A stretch of 51,892 bases of DNA from Acidimicrobiaceae bacterium (GCA_009837445.1 VXTM01000017.1:1-51892); one strand, 5' to 3'. Positions 23,831 to 33,584 are shown, counted from the first letter of the stretch. Numbers and translations: made by a program. The notes: a model not told the origin generated them from the sequence alone.

Positions 23831-25513
23831 ATGCCCGGCAAGGAGACCGTTTCAAGCGCCGACCTCACCGGCGACGACGTGTACCGCCTGCTGACGTCGA
23901 TCATCGTGCCGCGCCCCATCGCGTGGGTGTCGACCGTCTCCGCCGGCGGGGTGCGCAACCTGGCGCCGCACTCGTACTTCAACGGCGTCAGCAGCTCGCC
24001 GCCGCTCATCATGTTCAGCGCCGAGCTGACGGGCGACACCGCGGCGAACATCCGCTCCACCGGCGAGTTCGTCGTCAACACGGTGAGCGTCGCCCTGGCC
24101 GTGCCGATGGAGACAACCGCATCCCGGGTCGACACGTCGGTCGACGAGTTCGCCCTCGCCGGTCTGACCCCGGTGCCGGCAATGGACGTCGAGCCCCCGC
24201 TGATCGACGAGTCGCCGGCCTCGCTCGAGTGTGTCGTGCGCGACGCCCGGCCGTTCGGCGACAGCCTGATGGTGGTCGGGGAGGTCGTGCGGATCCACTA
24301 CGCGCCCGAGCTGATGGGCGACACCGGGAGGCTCGAGCCCGAACGCCTCGACCCGCTCGGCCGGCTCGGCAAGGCCTACGCCCCGCTCGGGGAGGTATTT
24401 CGCCAGGACCGCCCCACACCCGAGGTGCTCGGCGTGCCCGGGCGCCCTGAACACGCCACCCCCCGGCGGGTTGGCCGTGCTCACCTCGTCGGCAGCGTTC
24501 CCCGCGACACCGCGGCCGAGGTGATGGCACTCTGCGCCGGGCATCTAGGCGCTCATCTGGCCGCCATCCCCGACGGCGAGACCGGAGACCGCCTCGACTG
24601 GACGACGTTCCAGGCCGTCCACGTCTTCCACCCCAATCCCGGGCTCGAGACCGTCTCGCAGCCGGCCTCGTTCGCGGACGACCCAGACGGATGGCGGCCG
24701 GGTGACCTCGAAGAGGACGCCTGGCTGTTCCGGGTGCGTGACGGCGTCGGGATGCCCCACTTCGATGGGCTGGGCTACGCCGAGGCGGCCGTGGAGTCCT
24801 ACGAGATCTTCCGTGAGCTGCGCTCAGCCGGCCGGATCCCGGCGGGAGTCCGCTTCCAGGTCTCGCTGCCGGCCCCGCAGAGCGCGGTGTCGTGGTGGTT
24901 CCACGACCCCGGCGACGCCGACCGGGTGAACACGGCCTACACGCTGGCTATGGCCGAGGAGGTCCGGCGGCTGTGCCGAGCCGTCCCGCACGACGACCTC
25001 ACGATCCAGTGGGACGCCTGCTGGGAGACGGTCGTCTTCAACGACCTGTTCGACTGGGCGCCCGCCGGCGACCCGATGGCCCGGATCGCGCTGCAGACGC
25101 CGGTGATCAGCATGGGGATCCCAGACGCTGTCGTGGTCGGCTACCACTTCTGCTACGGGAGCATGCACGACGAGCACTTCATCGAACCGGCCGACCTCGC
25201 CCGGTGCGTGGCCCTCGCCAACTTCGTGGTCGACAACTCAGGACGCCGCATCGACTTCGTCCACATGCCGGTCCCGATCGACCGTGACGACGACGCCTAC
25301 TTCGCACCGCTGCGCGGCCTCCGCATCGGCGGCTGCCACGTTTATCTCGGGCTGGTGCACTATGAGGACGGCGGCGCCGGCGCCGAGCGGCGGATGGCGG
25401 CCGCCCGCCGCTATCTCCCCCATTTCGGCGTCGCCGCCGAGTGCGGTATGGGACGCATGCACCCCGACCTGGTCGTCCCGCTGCTACAAGCCCACGCCGA
25501 CGCGCTCGCCTGA
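23831..25513 (+). CDS. Flavin reductase domain fused to a MetE/UroD-like barrel protein
   Basis: One uninterrupted 560-codon frame. Residues 1 to about 200 are a flavin reductase-like FMN-binding split barrel (SIIVPRPIAWVSTV, NLAPHSYFNGVSS, STGEFVVNTVS). From about 215 the sequence matches the cobalamin-independent methionine synthase/UroD-like superfamily branch with LVGSVPRDTAAEV, IPDGETGDRLDWTTFQ and QWDACWE. In other genomes these families are normally separate proteins. The join (VFRQDRPTPEVLGVPGRPEH) looks like a linker, and no internal stop or strong ribosome site was seen. The ribosome site GGAG is 9 nt before ATG 23831. The zinc ligands of true MetE are not obvious, so methyl transfer is not implied. 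Confidence 0.78.
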   Translation: MPGKETVSSADLTGDDVYRLLTSIIVPRPIAWVSTVSAGGVRNLAPHSYFNGVSSSPPLIMFSAELTGDTAANIRSTGEFVVNTVSVALAVPMETTASRVDTSVDEFALAGLTPVPAMDVEPPLIDESPASLECVVRDARPFGDSLMVVGEVVRIHYAPELMGDTGRLEPERLDPLGRLGKAYAPLGEVFRQDRPTPEVLGVPGRPEHATPRRVGRAHLVGSVPRDTAAEVMALCAGHLGAHLAAIPDGETGDRLDWTTFQAVHVFHPNPGLETVSQPASFADDPDGWRPGDLEEDAWLFRVRDGVGMPHFDGLGYAEAAVESYEIFRELRSAGRIPAGVRFQVSLPAPQSAVSWWFHDPGDADRVNTAYTLAMAEEVRRLCRAVPHDDLTIQWDACWETVVFNDLFDWAPAGDPMARIALQTPVISMGIPDAVVVGYHFCYGSMHDEHFIEPADLARCVALANFVVDNSGRRIDFVHMPVPIDRDDDAYFAPLRGLRIGGCHVYLGLVHYEDGGAGAERRMAAARRYLPHFGVAAECGMGRMHPDLVVPLLQAHADALA

Positions 25514-25534
25514 ACGGTCAGAAGCCGGTAGCCG

Positions 25535-26272
25535 CTATGACGTCCCCAAGGGCCGGCCTCCGTCGACCGCCACGATCGAGCCGGTGGTGAACGGAAGGTC
25601 GCCGACCACCGCGCTGACCGCGGCGGCCACGTCGTCGGCAGTGGCGAGGCGGCCCAGCGGCGTGGCGTTGCGCTGGGTGTCGAGCACCTCGGGCGGCATG
25701 CGCTCGGCGTACTTGCCGAGCACCCATCCGGGCGAGACCGACACCACGCGGATCGACGGCGCCAGCGCGCGGCCCAGCGAGCGTGTCATCGAGTCGAGGG
25801 CTGCCTTGGACGCGCAGTAGGCCACGTTCGAGCCCTGCCCGGTGATGCCGGACACCGACGAGATGTTGACCACGACGCTGGTCTCGGCGGCTTCGAGGAG
25901 CGGGCGCAGAGCCCGGATCGTGGCGAACGGGCCACGCCAGTTGGTGGCGAAGATCTCGTCGACTAGGTCGTCGTCGAGGCCGTCGAGGTCATCGTGGGGC
26001 ACGGCCCGGGTGATCCCGGCGCAGTTGACCAGTACGTCCAGCGCGCCGGCCCCGGCGCTCAGGGACGCCGCGAGATCCTCCAGCGATGCCGGCTCCAGGA
26101 CCGAGATCCGGGCGGTCCGGTGGCCCGAGCCGGGCAGGTCCGCAAGCAGCTCTTGGGCCTGCTCGGCAGCCGCGTGGTAACCGATGACCACCGCAAAGCC
26201 GTCCTTGGCCAGCCTGCGGGCGATCGCCGACCCGATCCCGCCGGTGGCGCCGGTCACTACGGCTGTCCTCAC
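25535..26272 (-). CDS. Short-chain dehydrogenase/reductase
   Basis: The product is 245 aa with a complete SDR core: nucleotide motif [14 protein letters not shown] at the N terminus, NCAG at about 83, catalytic Ser in [10 protein letters not shown], and YCASK with Tyr and Lys. The GTG at 26272 overlaps the end of the HisD-family gene by 4 bp (GTGA), so it is the second gene of that operon. It probably oxidises or reduces an alcohol or keto group in the same pathway. The specificity cannot be read from sequence. Confidence 0.92.
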   Translation of the reverse strand: MRTAVVTGATGGIGSAIARRLAKDGFAVVIGYHAAAEQAQELLADLPGSGHRTARISVLEPASLEDLAASLSAGAGALDVLVNCAGITRAVPHDDLDGLDDDLVDEIFATNWRGPFATIRALRPLLEAAETSVVVNISSVSGITGQGSNVAYCASKAALDSMTRSLGRALAPSIRVVSVSPGWVLGKYAERMPPEVLDTQRNATPLGRLATADDVAAAVSAVVGDLPFTTGSIVAVDGGRPLGTS

Positions 26273-27552
26273 GAGCCTGCCTTGCTGTAGCGGCGGACCC
26301 GGATGTCGGCCTGAGCCTGGTGGGCGGCGAAGTTCTCGATGGCACACAGGCGGCTGCAGTACTCACCGATCAGAACGCTCGAAGCGGGGTCGGTGACTCG
26401 CTGGTAGGTGACGGTCTTGATGAACTTGCCCACCCACAGGCCGCCCGTGTAGCGGGCGGCGGCCTGCGTGGGCAACGTGTGGTTGGTGCCGATGACCTTG
26501 TCGCCGTAGGCGACGTTGGTCATCGGCCCGAGGAACAGGGCGCCGTAATTGGTGAGGTTGGCGAGGAAGAAGTCGTCGTCGCCGGTCATCACCTGGACAT
26601 GCTCGAAGGCCAGGTCGTTGGCCAGCGCCAGCATCTCGGCGTTGTCGTCGCACACGATCACGCGGCCGTAGTCGGCCCACGCCTTCGAGGCGATGTCGGC
26701 GGTGGCCAGGGTCTCGAGCTGGGACTCGACCTCGGTGAGGGTGTCGAGACCCAGCTGGCGCGACGTGGTGAGCAGGACCGCCGGTGAGGTGGGACCGTGT
26801 TCGGCCTGTCCGAGCAGGTCGGTTGCGCAGACCTCGCCGTCGACGGTGTCGTCGGCCAGCAGCAGGGTCTCGGTGGGTCCGGCCATCAGGTCGATGCCGA
26901 CCCGTCCGTACAGCTGGCGCTTGGCCTCGGCAACGAACGCGTTGCCGGGCCCCACCAGCACGTCGACGGCGTCGACGAACTCCGTGCCGAGGGCCAGCGA
27001 CGCCACCGCCTGCACCCCGCCCAGCAGGTAGATCTCGTCGGCGCCGGCGAGGTGCATGGCCGTGATCGTCTCGGCCGGAACGGCGCCGTTGATGGGCGGA
27101 GTGCATGCCGCGACTCTCGGCACTCCGGCCACCTTCGCGGTCAGCACGCTCATGTGCGCCGACGCCACCATCGGGTACCGGCCGCCGGGCACGTAGGCCC
27201 CGACCGATGACACCGGGATGTTCCTGTGCCCGAGCGTGACCCCGGGGAGGGTCTCGACCTCGAGGTCGGTGAGCGTCTCGAGCTGGGCCTGGGCGAAGTT
27301 CCGTATCTGGGTCTGGGCGAACCGGATGTCGTCGATCGTCGACGGATCCACCCCGGCGACGATCTCCTCGATCTGATCCTGCGTCAGCTCGAACCGGTCC
27401 GGATTCCAGCCGTCGAAGTTCGACGACATCTCGCGGACGGCGGCCTCGCCACGGGCCTCGATGTCGGCGATCAGCCCGCGGACCCGTTCCGTCAGCTCGG
27501 TGTCGGAGCCGTGGGCGTGCTTGGCGGTCGCGTCCTTGAGGGTCTCAGCCAT
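26269..27552 (-). CDS. HisD-family dehydrogenase, probably sulfopropanediol-dehydrogenase (HpsN)-like
   Basis: The product is 427 aa. It has the HisD fold signatures: [40 protein letters not shown], zinc ligands in [10 protein letters not shown] (Gln, His), [13 protein letters not shown] (Asp) and the last His near AIENFAAH. The stretch [15 protein letters not shown] with the [13 protein letters not shown] block is what I associate with HpsN (dihydroxypropane sulfonate to sulfolactate) rather than biosynthetic HisD. The absence of other his genes agrees. A ribosome site GGAGAGG precedes ATG 27552. It is followed by an SDR in a two-gene operon. Confidence 0.85.
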   Translation of the reverse strand: MAETLKDATAKHAHGSDTELTERVRGLIADIEARGEAAVREMSSNFDGWNPDRFELTQDQIEEIVAGVDPSTIDDIRFAQTQIRNFAQAQLETLTDLEVETLPGVTLGHRNIPVSSVGAYVPGGRYPMVASAHMSVLTAKVAGVPRVAACTPPINGAVPAETITAMHLAGADEIYLLGGVQAVASLALGTEFVDAVDVLVGPGNAFVAEAKRQLYGRVGIDLMAGPTETLLLADDTVDGEVCATDLLGQAEHGPTSPAVLLTTSRQLGLDTLTEVESQLETLATADIASKAWADYGRVIVCDDNAEMLALANDLAFEHVQVMTGDDDFFLANLTNYGALFLGPMTNVAYGDKVIGTNHTLPTQAAARYTGGLWVGKFIKTVTYQRVTDPASSVLIGEYCSRLCAIENFAAHQAQADIRVRRYSKAGS

Positions 27553-27744
27553 TGCCTCTCCACATCGTCCTTCCCTGGCGGGAGGCACTGTATTGACTAC
27601 CGACGGGTGGGCACACCATCGGCTCATCACGAACGACGTCGATCCGGCCCGACCCGGGCATTGGGTCCCCGCCGGTTACTCCGGCTACGGTGCTCGGGCC
27701 GACGCTCGGCCTCACGGGCAGGACACGACGCCGGAGGAGTGCCA

Positions 27745-29346
27745 TTGGCTGACCGCAAGTCGTTCTGGGCCTGGTGCCTGGAGTCGGAGGAGCCCTCCGA
27801 CGCGGACCGGGCCGCGCTGGCGGCCAAGCTGTCGAAGCGCTACGGCGTCGAGGTCACCGCCAAGCCGGTGCCGTCGTTGGACGACGCCGAGTTGCGGGCG
27901 CCCCGGATCGCGGTGCCCGACTCGGTGGCCGGATGGTGCTCCACCACGACTTACGACCGGGCCCGCTACGCCTACGGCGCCCACTTCACCGAGCGGGTGC
28001 GGGCCTTCAACCTCGACTTCCCCAATCCCCCGGATGTGGTGGCCCATCCCGGCAGCGACGCTGAGGTGGAGGCCACCCTCGACTGGTGCGACGCCAACGG
28101 CTACGTGGCCGTCCCCTACGGGGGCGGATCGTCGGTGGTGTGGGGCGTGACCCCCCACGACGACCTGGGCCCGACGGTGGTGATATCCCTCGACCGGCTC
28201 GACCGGGTGCTGGAGATCGACGACGTGTCCCGGGCGGCCCGCATCCAGGCCGGAGTGTTCGGTCCCCACCTCGAGGACCAGTTGCGGCCCAGCGGCCACA
28301 CCCTGCGGCACTTCCCGCAGTCGTTCCGGTTCTCGACCCTCGGCGGCTGGATCGCCACCCGCTCCGGCGGCCATTACGCCACCAACCACACCCACATCGA
28401 CGACTTCGTGGAGTCGGTGCGCATGATCACCCCGGCTGGCTGGTGGGAGTCCCGCAGGCTGCCGGGCTCGGGCGCCGGACCCAGCCCCGACCGCATGGTG
28501 ATCGGCTCGGAGGGCATCTACGGGATCATCACCGAGGCCTGGATGCGGATCCAGCGCCGGCCGGTGTTCCGGGCCACTGCGGGCGTGACATTCGGTTCGT
28601 GGCAGGAGGGCTGCGAGGCCGTCCGCCGCGTGGTGCAGGCCAAGCTGTGGCCGGCCAACCTGCGGATCCTCGACCCGGCCGAGGCCCGACGGGCCGCTGG
28701 GCTCGACGGCGAGCAGGCTCTGGTGATCGTGTCGTTCGAGTCGGCCGAGTTCACGCAGCGCCACAACATCGCGGCCGCGGTCGAGATCGCCCGCGACAGC
28801 GGCGGGACCGTGGACGACGACGACATCCGCGTCGACGACGGCACCGGCGCGCCGACGGGACGGGGCGGAGCGGTGGGGGCCTGGCGCAACGCCTTCATCG
28901 GCGTCGGTAACGGGGTGGAGACCTCGCTCGGCCTGGTCAACGACACGTTCGAGACGGCCATCACCTGGGACCGCTGGCCCGCGTTCGACGCCGAGATCCG
29001 CAACCGGGTGGGCGCCGCGCTCACCGACACGTTCGGGCCGCACCACTCGCTGTCGTGCCGGTTCACCCACGTCTACACCGACGGCCCGGCCCCCTACTAC
29101 ACCTGGTCGGGCATGGGCGCGCAGGGCAGCGAGATCGCCCAGTGGCAAGCCGTCAAGGACGAGGCCAACCGGGCGGTGGTGGACGCGGGCGGCACCGTCA
29201 CCCACCACCACGCGGTGGGGCGGATGCACCGGCCCGACGGCTACGACCGCCAGCGCCCGGAGCTGTTCGCGGAGTCCGTGCGGGCCGTCAAGAAGCGCCT
29301 AGACCCCAACGGCATCCTCAATCCCGGAGTGCTTATCGACCCTTGA
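27745..29346 (+). CDS. FAD-linked oxidase, alkyl-DHAP synthase-like
   Basis: The product is 533 aa. The PCMH-type FAD domain is visible in PPDVVAHPGSDAEV, VPYGGGSSVVWGV and TLGGWIATRSGGHYATNHTH. The C-terminal part has LSCRFTHVYTDGPAPYYTW and HHHAVGRMHRP, followed by LDPNGILNPGVL, typical of the AGPS/glycolate-oxidase GlcD group. In bacteria such proteins may make ether lipids or oxidise hydroxy acids; the sequence is closest to AGPS-like forms. The start is TTG at 27745, supported by GGAGGAG at 27733-27739. It is divergent from the HisD-SDR operon. Confidence 0.88.
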   Translation: MADRKSFWAWCLESEEPSDADRAALAAKLSKRYGVEVTAKPVPSLDDAELRAPRIAVPDSVAGWCSTTTYDRARYAYGAHFTERVRAFNLDFPNPPDVVAHPGSDAEVEATLDWCDANGYVAVPYGGGSSVVWGVTPHDDLGPTVVISLDRLDRVLEIDDVSRAARIQAGVFGPHLEDQLRPSGHTLRHFPQSFRFSTLGGWIATRSGGHYATNHTHIDDFVESVRMITPAGWWESRRLPGSGAGPSPDRMVIGSEGIYGIITEAWMRIQRRPVFRATAGVTFGSWQEGCEAVRRVVQAKLWPANLRILDPAEARRAAGLDGEQALVIVSFESAEFTQRHNIAAAVEIARDSGGTVDDDDIRVDDGTGAPTGRGGAVGAWRNAFIGVGNGVETSLGLVNDTFETAITWDRWPAFDAEIRNRVGAALTDTFGPHHSLSCRFTHVYTDGPAPYYTWSGMGAQGSEIAQWQAVKDEANRAVVDAGGTVTHHHAVGRMHRPDGYDRQRPELFAESVRAVKKRLDPNGILNPGVLIDP

Positions 29347-29418
29347 GCCGCCGCGTCGCGGCCGGCCGCCGGGCCGCCGGCCCGGTCTCGCTGGGGCCGC
29401 ATCCCTACACTGGCCGCC

Positions 29419-30672
29419 GTGACGGACGGGAATGCTGCCGGACGCAGTCAGGGCCTGCTGGCCGGGGTGCGGGTGGTCGAGTCCAGCCTGCTGGGGCCGG
29501 GCCACACCGGAACCTTTCTGGCCGACCTGGGCGCCGACGTGATCAAGGTCGAGTCACCCGCCGGCGACTACATCCGCCAGATGACCTGGCCCATCGTCGA
29601 GGGCGTGTCGCTGCTGCACCTGCACACCCACCGGGGCAAGCGCAGCATCACCCTCGACCTCAAGAACCCGGCCGGCCGCCAGCTGTACATCGATCTCGTC
29701 GCCGGTGCCGACGTTGTTGTCGAGGCGATGCGCCCGGGCACCCTGGCCCGTCTCGGCCTCGGCTTCGACGTGTTGAGCGCAGCCAACCCCCGCATCGTGG
29801 TCGCCACGCTGTCGGGCTACGGCGCCACCGGCCCCTACAAGGACATGCCCAGCCACGGAATCGCCTACGACACGTGGTCGGGGATCGTGCAGCCGGTCGT
29901 CGACGACGAGGGCTTCACCCGCATCCCGCCGGACATGCCCAATGTGGGCATCAACGTGGGGCCGATGCTGGCCGCCATGGCCGTGCTGGCCGCAGTGATC
30001 AAGGCCCGCGACACCGACCAGGGATGCCAGATCGAAGTGGCCCAGTCCGACGCGTCGGCCTACATGGACTGGTACCGCATCGAGTCCGAGCGGGCCTACC
30101 TGCGGCCGGCCGACGAGGTGACCGGCAACCCGTCCGACGACTACGTGCGCCGCCCTGCGGGGCTGGCCGGAATGTGGGAGGGCGTGCGCTACCAGGCCTA
30201 CGCGGCCTCCGACGGCCATGTGCTGTTCATGGCCTCCGAGCAGGCCTTCTGGCGCAACTTCTGCGAAGGGGTGGGCCGCATGGACCTGTTCGAGCGCTGG
30301 CCCGGGTCCACCTACGCCGACCACGCCCGAGGCAACACCGAGCTCCAGCGGGAGCTGACCGCCATCTTCGCCACCAAGACATGCGCCGAGTGGCTGGAGT
30401 TCAGCAACGCGGTCAACACCCCCATCGCCCCGTTCAACACGCCGGCCAACATCGGCGACGACCCCCAGTTCCAAGCCCGCATCGGCTTCCTGTCCACCGA
30501 GGACATGGGCTGCGAGCAACTCCCCCTGCCGGTATTCGTCGACGGCGACAAGCCCCCCACCCCCACGAAGGCCCCCACAGTAGGCCAGCACACCGACGAA
30601 GTAATGGCCGACGTCCTAGACCTGGACCCGGCCCAGATCGCCAACCTCCGCGCCAAAGGCGCCTTCGGCTAA
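29419..30672 (+). CDS. CaiB/BaiF family (class III) CoA-transferase, paralogue 1
   Basis: The product is 417 aa. The family start VRVVESSLLGPGHTGTFLAD, then LGADVIKVES and KRSITLDLKNPAGRQLY, is clear. The catalytic Asp is about residue 211 in IEVAQSDASAYMDW. It transfers CoA between carboxylic acids via an aspartyl-CoA intermediate. The GTG start at 29419 is 72 bp after the AGPS-like gene, so they may be co-transcribed. Its 3' end is convergent with the APH-like gene, with a 47-bp palindrome in between. Confidence 0.94.
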   Translation: MTDGNAAGRSQGLLAGVRVVESSLLGPGHTGTFLADLGADVIKVESPAGDYIRQMTWPIVEGVSLLHLHTHRGKRSITLDLKNPAGRQLYIDLVAGADVVVEAMRPGTLARLGLGFDVLSAANPRIVVATLSGYGATGPYKDMPSHGIAYDTWSGIVQPVVDDEGFTRIPPDMPNVGINVGPMLAAMAVLAAVIKARDTDQGCQIEVAQSDASAYMDWYRIESERAYLRPADEVTGNPSDDYVRRPAGLAGMWEGVRYQAYAASDGHVLFMASEQAFWRNFCEGVGRMDLFERWPGSTYADHARGNTELQRELTAIFATKTCAEWLEFSNAVNTPIAPFNTPANIGDDPQFQARIGFLSTEDMGCEQLPLPVFVDGDKPPTPTKAPTVGQHTDEVMADVLDLDPAQIANLRAKGAFG

Positions 30673-30788
30673 CCCGCGCCCCATCCCGCCAGGCCGGGGG
30701 GTGGCGGCGAGTCAGATGACCGACGAATAGGGCGAAGCCCGTGTCGGTCATCTCGGCTCGGCGACAGGACCCGCCGGCCGGGACAGAC

Positions 30789-30835
30789 GAATTGGCAGCA
30801 CAACGCACGCATACCGTGCCAAACACTGCCAATTC
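30789..30835 (-). repeat. 47-bp REP-like palindrome, copy 1 (opposite orientation)
   Basis: Ends GAATTGGCAG and CTGCCAATTC pair over 10 bp. The interior folds as GCACG-catac-CGTGC. Reverse-complemented, it aligns without gaps to the copies at 39000 and 39071; most differences are transitions. It lies between convergent genes and may also end both transcripts. Confidence 0.85.
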
Positions 30836-30875
30836 CGGCTAGCTCCGGGGGACGACTACCTCGCGGCCCGGGCTG

Positions 30876-31925
30876 TCAGAGCCGCTCGAGGGCTTCGGCG
30901 CAGCGGGCCAGTGAGTAGTCGATGAACATCCGGGCGCCGCTGTCGTCGTAGTGCTGGTTGTCGCCCATGGCACCCGCGGTGTGGCGCACCCGCACACCTT
31001 CGATGATGCAGGCCACCCGCCAGAACTGCAGGGCCACGTACCAATCGAGCGACGACAGGTCCCGGTCGGAGCGCTGGCCGTAACGCTCCAACACGTCTGC
31101 GGGGGTGCCGAAACCCTCGACGGTGGTCGGCATATCGCCCAGGCGGCCCGACGCGTTCGAGTCGCCCCACCACGTCACCAGTCCGGCCACATCCATCAGC
31201 ACGTCGCCGAGGGTGCACAGCTCCCAGTCGAGCACCGCGGCCACCGAGCCGTCGGCGGCCATGATGCAGTTGTCGAGGCGGTAGTCGCCGTGCACGATCC
31301 CAACCCCTTGCTGCTCGGGGATCGACGCCACCAGCCGGTCGTGCAACGCTCGCACCAGGGGCAGGTCGCGGTCTGATCCCTCGTCCACCTGCCGCTGCCA
31401 GCGTCGCAGCTGGCGGGCGCAGTAGCCCTCGCGGCGGCCCAGGTCGCCCAGCCCCACCTCGTCGGGATCAAGCGAGTGCAGGTCGGCGAGGGTGTCGATG
31501 ATCGACAGGGCCATAACCGGCCGCACCGCCGCGTCGACAGTGACCGCGTCGTCGCGGTCGAACACCACCGATCCGTCCACATGGTCCATGACGTAGAAGT
31601 CGGCGCCGTTCACGGCCGGGTCGGTGCACAGACCCAGTGCGGGCGGCACCGGCACCGGCGTGGGCGCCAGCGCCGAAATCACCCGGTGCTCGCGGATCAT
31701 GTCGTGGGCGCTGGCCAGCACATGACCCGTCGGTGGGCGCCTCAGCACGACCCGGCGTCCGGCCTCGTCCGTCACCACGAAGGTTAGGTTGGACGCTCCT
31801 CCTGCGATGGGGTCGAAGTCGAGCGGCGGGGACACTCCCACCTCGGCTGTCAGCCACGCCGTGACCGGCTCCGGATCGATTCCCTTCGGTGCTCGGGCCA
31901 CGGCGCTAGCGTCGCCGGACCGCAC
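30876..31925 (-). CDS. APH-like phosphotransferase (ACAD10/11-type acyl kinase candidate)
   Basis: The product is 349 aa. The APH kinase motifs are GASNLTFVVTDEAGRRVVLR (nucleotide region), IVHGDYRLDNCIM (catalytic Asp) and VLDWELCTLGDVLMDVAGL (metal Asp). It matches the bacterial family next to acyl-CoA dehydrogenases and fused to them in ACAD10/11, where the kinase phosphorylates 4-hydroxyacyl-CoA before elimination. This fits the acyl-CoA genes around it; aminoglycoside resistance is unlikely. The start is GTG at 31925. Confidence 0.9.
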   Translation of the reverse strand: MRSGDASAVARAPKGIDPEPVTAWLTAEVGVSPPLDFDPIAGGASNLTFVVTDEAGRRVVLRRPPTGHVLASAHDMIREHRVISALAPTPVPVPPALGLCTDPAVNGADFYVMDHVDGSVVFDRDDAVTVDAAVRPVMALSIIDTLADLHSLDPDEVGLGDLGRREGYCARQLRRWQRQVDEGSDRDLPLVRALHDRLVASIPEQQGVGIVHGDYRLDNCIMAADGSVAAVLDWELCTLGDVLMDVAGLVTWWGDSNASGRLGDMPTTVEGFGTPADVLERYGQRSDRDLSSLDWYVALQFWRVACIIEGVRVRHTAGAMGDNQHYDDSGARMFIDYSLARCAEALERL

Positions 31926-31983
31926 GTCGATTGCAAACGGCAGCCGCGCCGGATGCCGCCGTCACACCGCCAGGGGGTCGATC

Positions 31984-32958
31984 ATGCGAGTGGGCTTCAT
32001 CGGATTGGGCAACGTGGGATCGAAGCTGGCCGGCAGCCTGCTGCGCAACGGCTTCGACCTGGTGGTGCGCGACCTGGACCGATCAGTCGCTGCACCGCTG
32101 GAGGCACAGGGCGCGGGCTGGGCCGACAGCCCGGCCGAGATGGCGGCTGGGGCCGACATGGTCATCACGTGCCTTCCCAGCCCCGCGGCCAGCGCCGCTG
32201 TCATGGAGGCCGGTGACGGGATCCTGGCCGGCCTGGCCTCCCGGGCAGGCCGGGGCGAGACCCCTATCTGGGCCGAGATGAGCACCACCGACGAGGCCGA
32301 GGTGCGGCGGCTGGCTGCGCTGGTGGAGGCCGTGGGCGGCGCGGCGGTGGACTGCCCGGTGTCGGGCGGCTGCCACCGGGCCGCCACGGGCAACATCTCG
32401 ATATTCGCGGGCTGCGACCGTGAGACCTTCGAGCGGGCCCTGCCGGTGCTCACCGCCATGGGGCGCAACATCCTGCACGCCGGCGGGATCGGATCGGCCT
32501 CCATCCTGAAGGTGGTCACCAACTACCTGGCCACCGCCAACCTGGTGTCGCTGTGCGAGGCGCTGGTCACCTCCAAGCTGGCGGGCATCGATCTCAACAC
32601 CGCCTACGAGGCCATCCGCATCTCGTCGGGCAACTCCTTCGTTCACGAGACCGAGAGCCAGGTGATCCTCAACGGCAGCCGCGACATCAACTTCACCATG
32701 GATCTGGTGCAGAAGGACCTGTCACTGTTCGCGGCGGTGGCCGAGCGGGCCGGCGTGCCGCTGGAGCTGTCACCGGTGCTGATCGACATCTTCGACGACG
32801 CCGCGGCCCGCTACGGACCCCGGGAGTGGTCGCCGAACGTGGTCCGGCGCCTGGAGGAGGCCACCGGTACTTCGGTGCTGGCCCCCGGGTTCCCGGCTGA
32901 GATGGTCGACGACGAGCCTGAGGTGCCTGGGCGAGAGGTTGTCGTCTCTCGGGGCTAG
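31984..32958 (+). CDS. 3-hydroxyisobutyrate dehydrogenase family oxidoreductase
   Basis: The product is 324 aa. The N-terminal Rossmann motif is MRVGFIGLGNVGSKLAGSLL. DMVITCLPSPAASAAVM and VDCPVSGGCHRAATGNISIF follow, as does the catalytic Lys region GIGSASILKVVTNYLATANL. The family oxidises beta-hydroxyacids with NAD(P). It is divergent from the APH-like gene. The ATG at 31984 fits the family start. Its substrate could be a hydroxyacid made by the nearby hydratase or aldolase; this is inference. Confidence 0.92.
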   Translation: MRVGFIGLGNVGSKLAGSLLRNGFDLVVRDLDRSVAAPLEAQGAGWADSPAEMAAGADMVITCLPSPAASAAVMEAGDGILAGLASRAGRGETPIWAEMSTTDEAEVRRLAALVEAVGGAAVDCPVSGGCHRAATGNISIFAGCDRETFERALPVLTAMGRNILHAGGIGSASILKVVTNYLATANLVSLCEALVTSKLAGIDLNTAYEAIRISSGNSFVHETESQVILNGSRDINFTMDLVQKDLSLFAAVAERAGVPLELSPVLIDIFDDAAARYGPREWSPNVVRRLEEATGTSVLAPGFPAEMVDDEPEVPGREVVVSRG

Positions 32959-32994
32959 CCGAAACCCTCGACGCAGCCTCCTGACCGCCGGGTC

Positions 32995-33495
32995 TCAGCC
33001 CAGGGCGGAGATGGCGGCGTCGTAGTCGGGCTCGTCGGCGATCTCGCCGACCAGCTGCGAGTGCAGCACGGTGCCGTCGGAGCCGATGACCACCACCGCC
33101 CGGGCGCACAGGCCGGCCAGCGGGCCCCCGCCGATGCCGACTCCGTAGTCGTCGAGGAACTCGGGGTTGCGGAAGGTGGAGCCGATGGAGACGTTCTCGA
33201 TGCCCTCGGCGCCACAGAATCGTCCCGCCGCGAAGGGAAGGTCGGCCGACACGCACACCACGGTCGTGTCCGCGAGGCCGGCTGCACGTTCATTGAACGT
33301 GCGCACGCTCTGGGCACAGGTCGGAGTGTCGATCGACGGGAAGATGTTCAGCACCACCCGGCCGCCCGCCAGGCCCTCTGACGTCACCGCGCCGAGGTCC
33401 CCTCCGGTGAGGGTGAAGGCCGGCGCCGCAGTGCCCACAGCGGGCAGGTCGCCGCTGGTGTGGATGGGATTGCCCCGGAACGTGATCTCGGCCAT
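32995..33495 (-). CDS. tpx: Thiol peroxidase (Tpx-type peroxiredoxin)
   Basis: The product is 166 aa, the normal Tpx length. It has the peroxidatic Cys in PSIDTPTCAQSVRTFNE (about residue 60), the resolving Cys in AAGRFCGAEGIENV (about 94) and the AEITFRGNPIHTSGDLPAVG start. It reduces peroxides using thioredoxin. A ribosome site GAGGAG lies just before ATG 33495. It stands alone, convergent with the dehydrogenase gene, with no evident pathway link. Confidence 0.96.
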   Translation of the reverse strand: MAEITFRGNPIHTSGDLPAVGTAAPAFTLTGGDLGAVTSEGLAGGRVVLNIFPSIDTPTCAQSVRTFNERAAGLADTTVVCVSADLPFAAGRFCGAEGIENVSIGSTFRNPEFLDDYGVGIGGGPLAGLCARAVVVIGSDGTVLHSQLVGEIADEPDYDAAISALG

Positions 33496-33584
33496 GTTGT
33501 ACTCCTCGCAAAGTCTGCTTGTGTCGTCGTGGTGACGCTCCCCGAGGCCGCGAAGGCCCGGCTGAGCGACAGGTCCACCGGAGG

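Noticed and set aside
22438..24135. 565-codon minus-strand frame over cupin, Rieske and reductase genes
   Set aside because: Antisense shadow of strongly recognisable genes; composition rich in His/Arg/Gly/Val.
29055..30719. 554-codon plus-strand frame over the CoA-transferase
   Set aside because: Alternate-frame shadow; the 29419-30672 frame carries all family motifs.
30876..31925. Aminoglycoside resistance kinase
   Set aside because: The sequence and neighbours fit the acyl-CoA-linked APH-like family; no resistance context.
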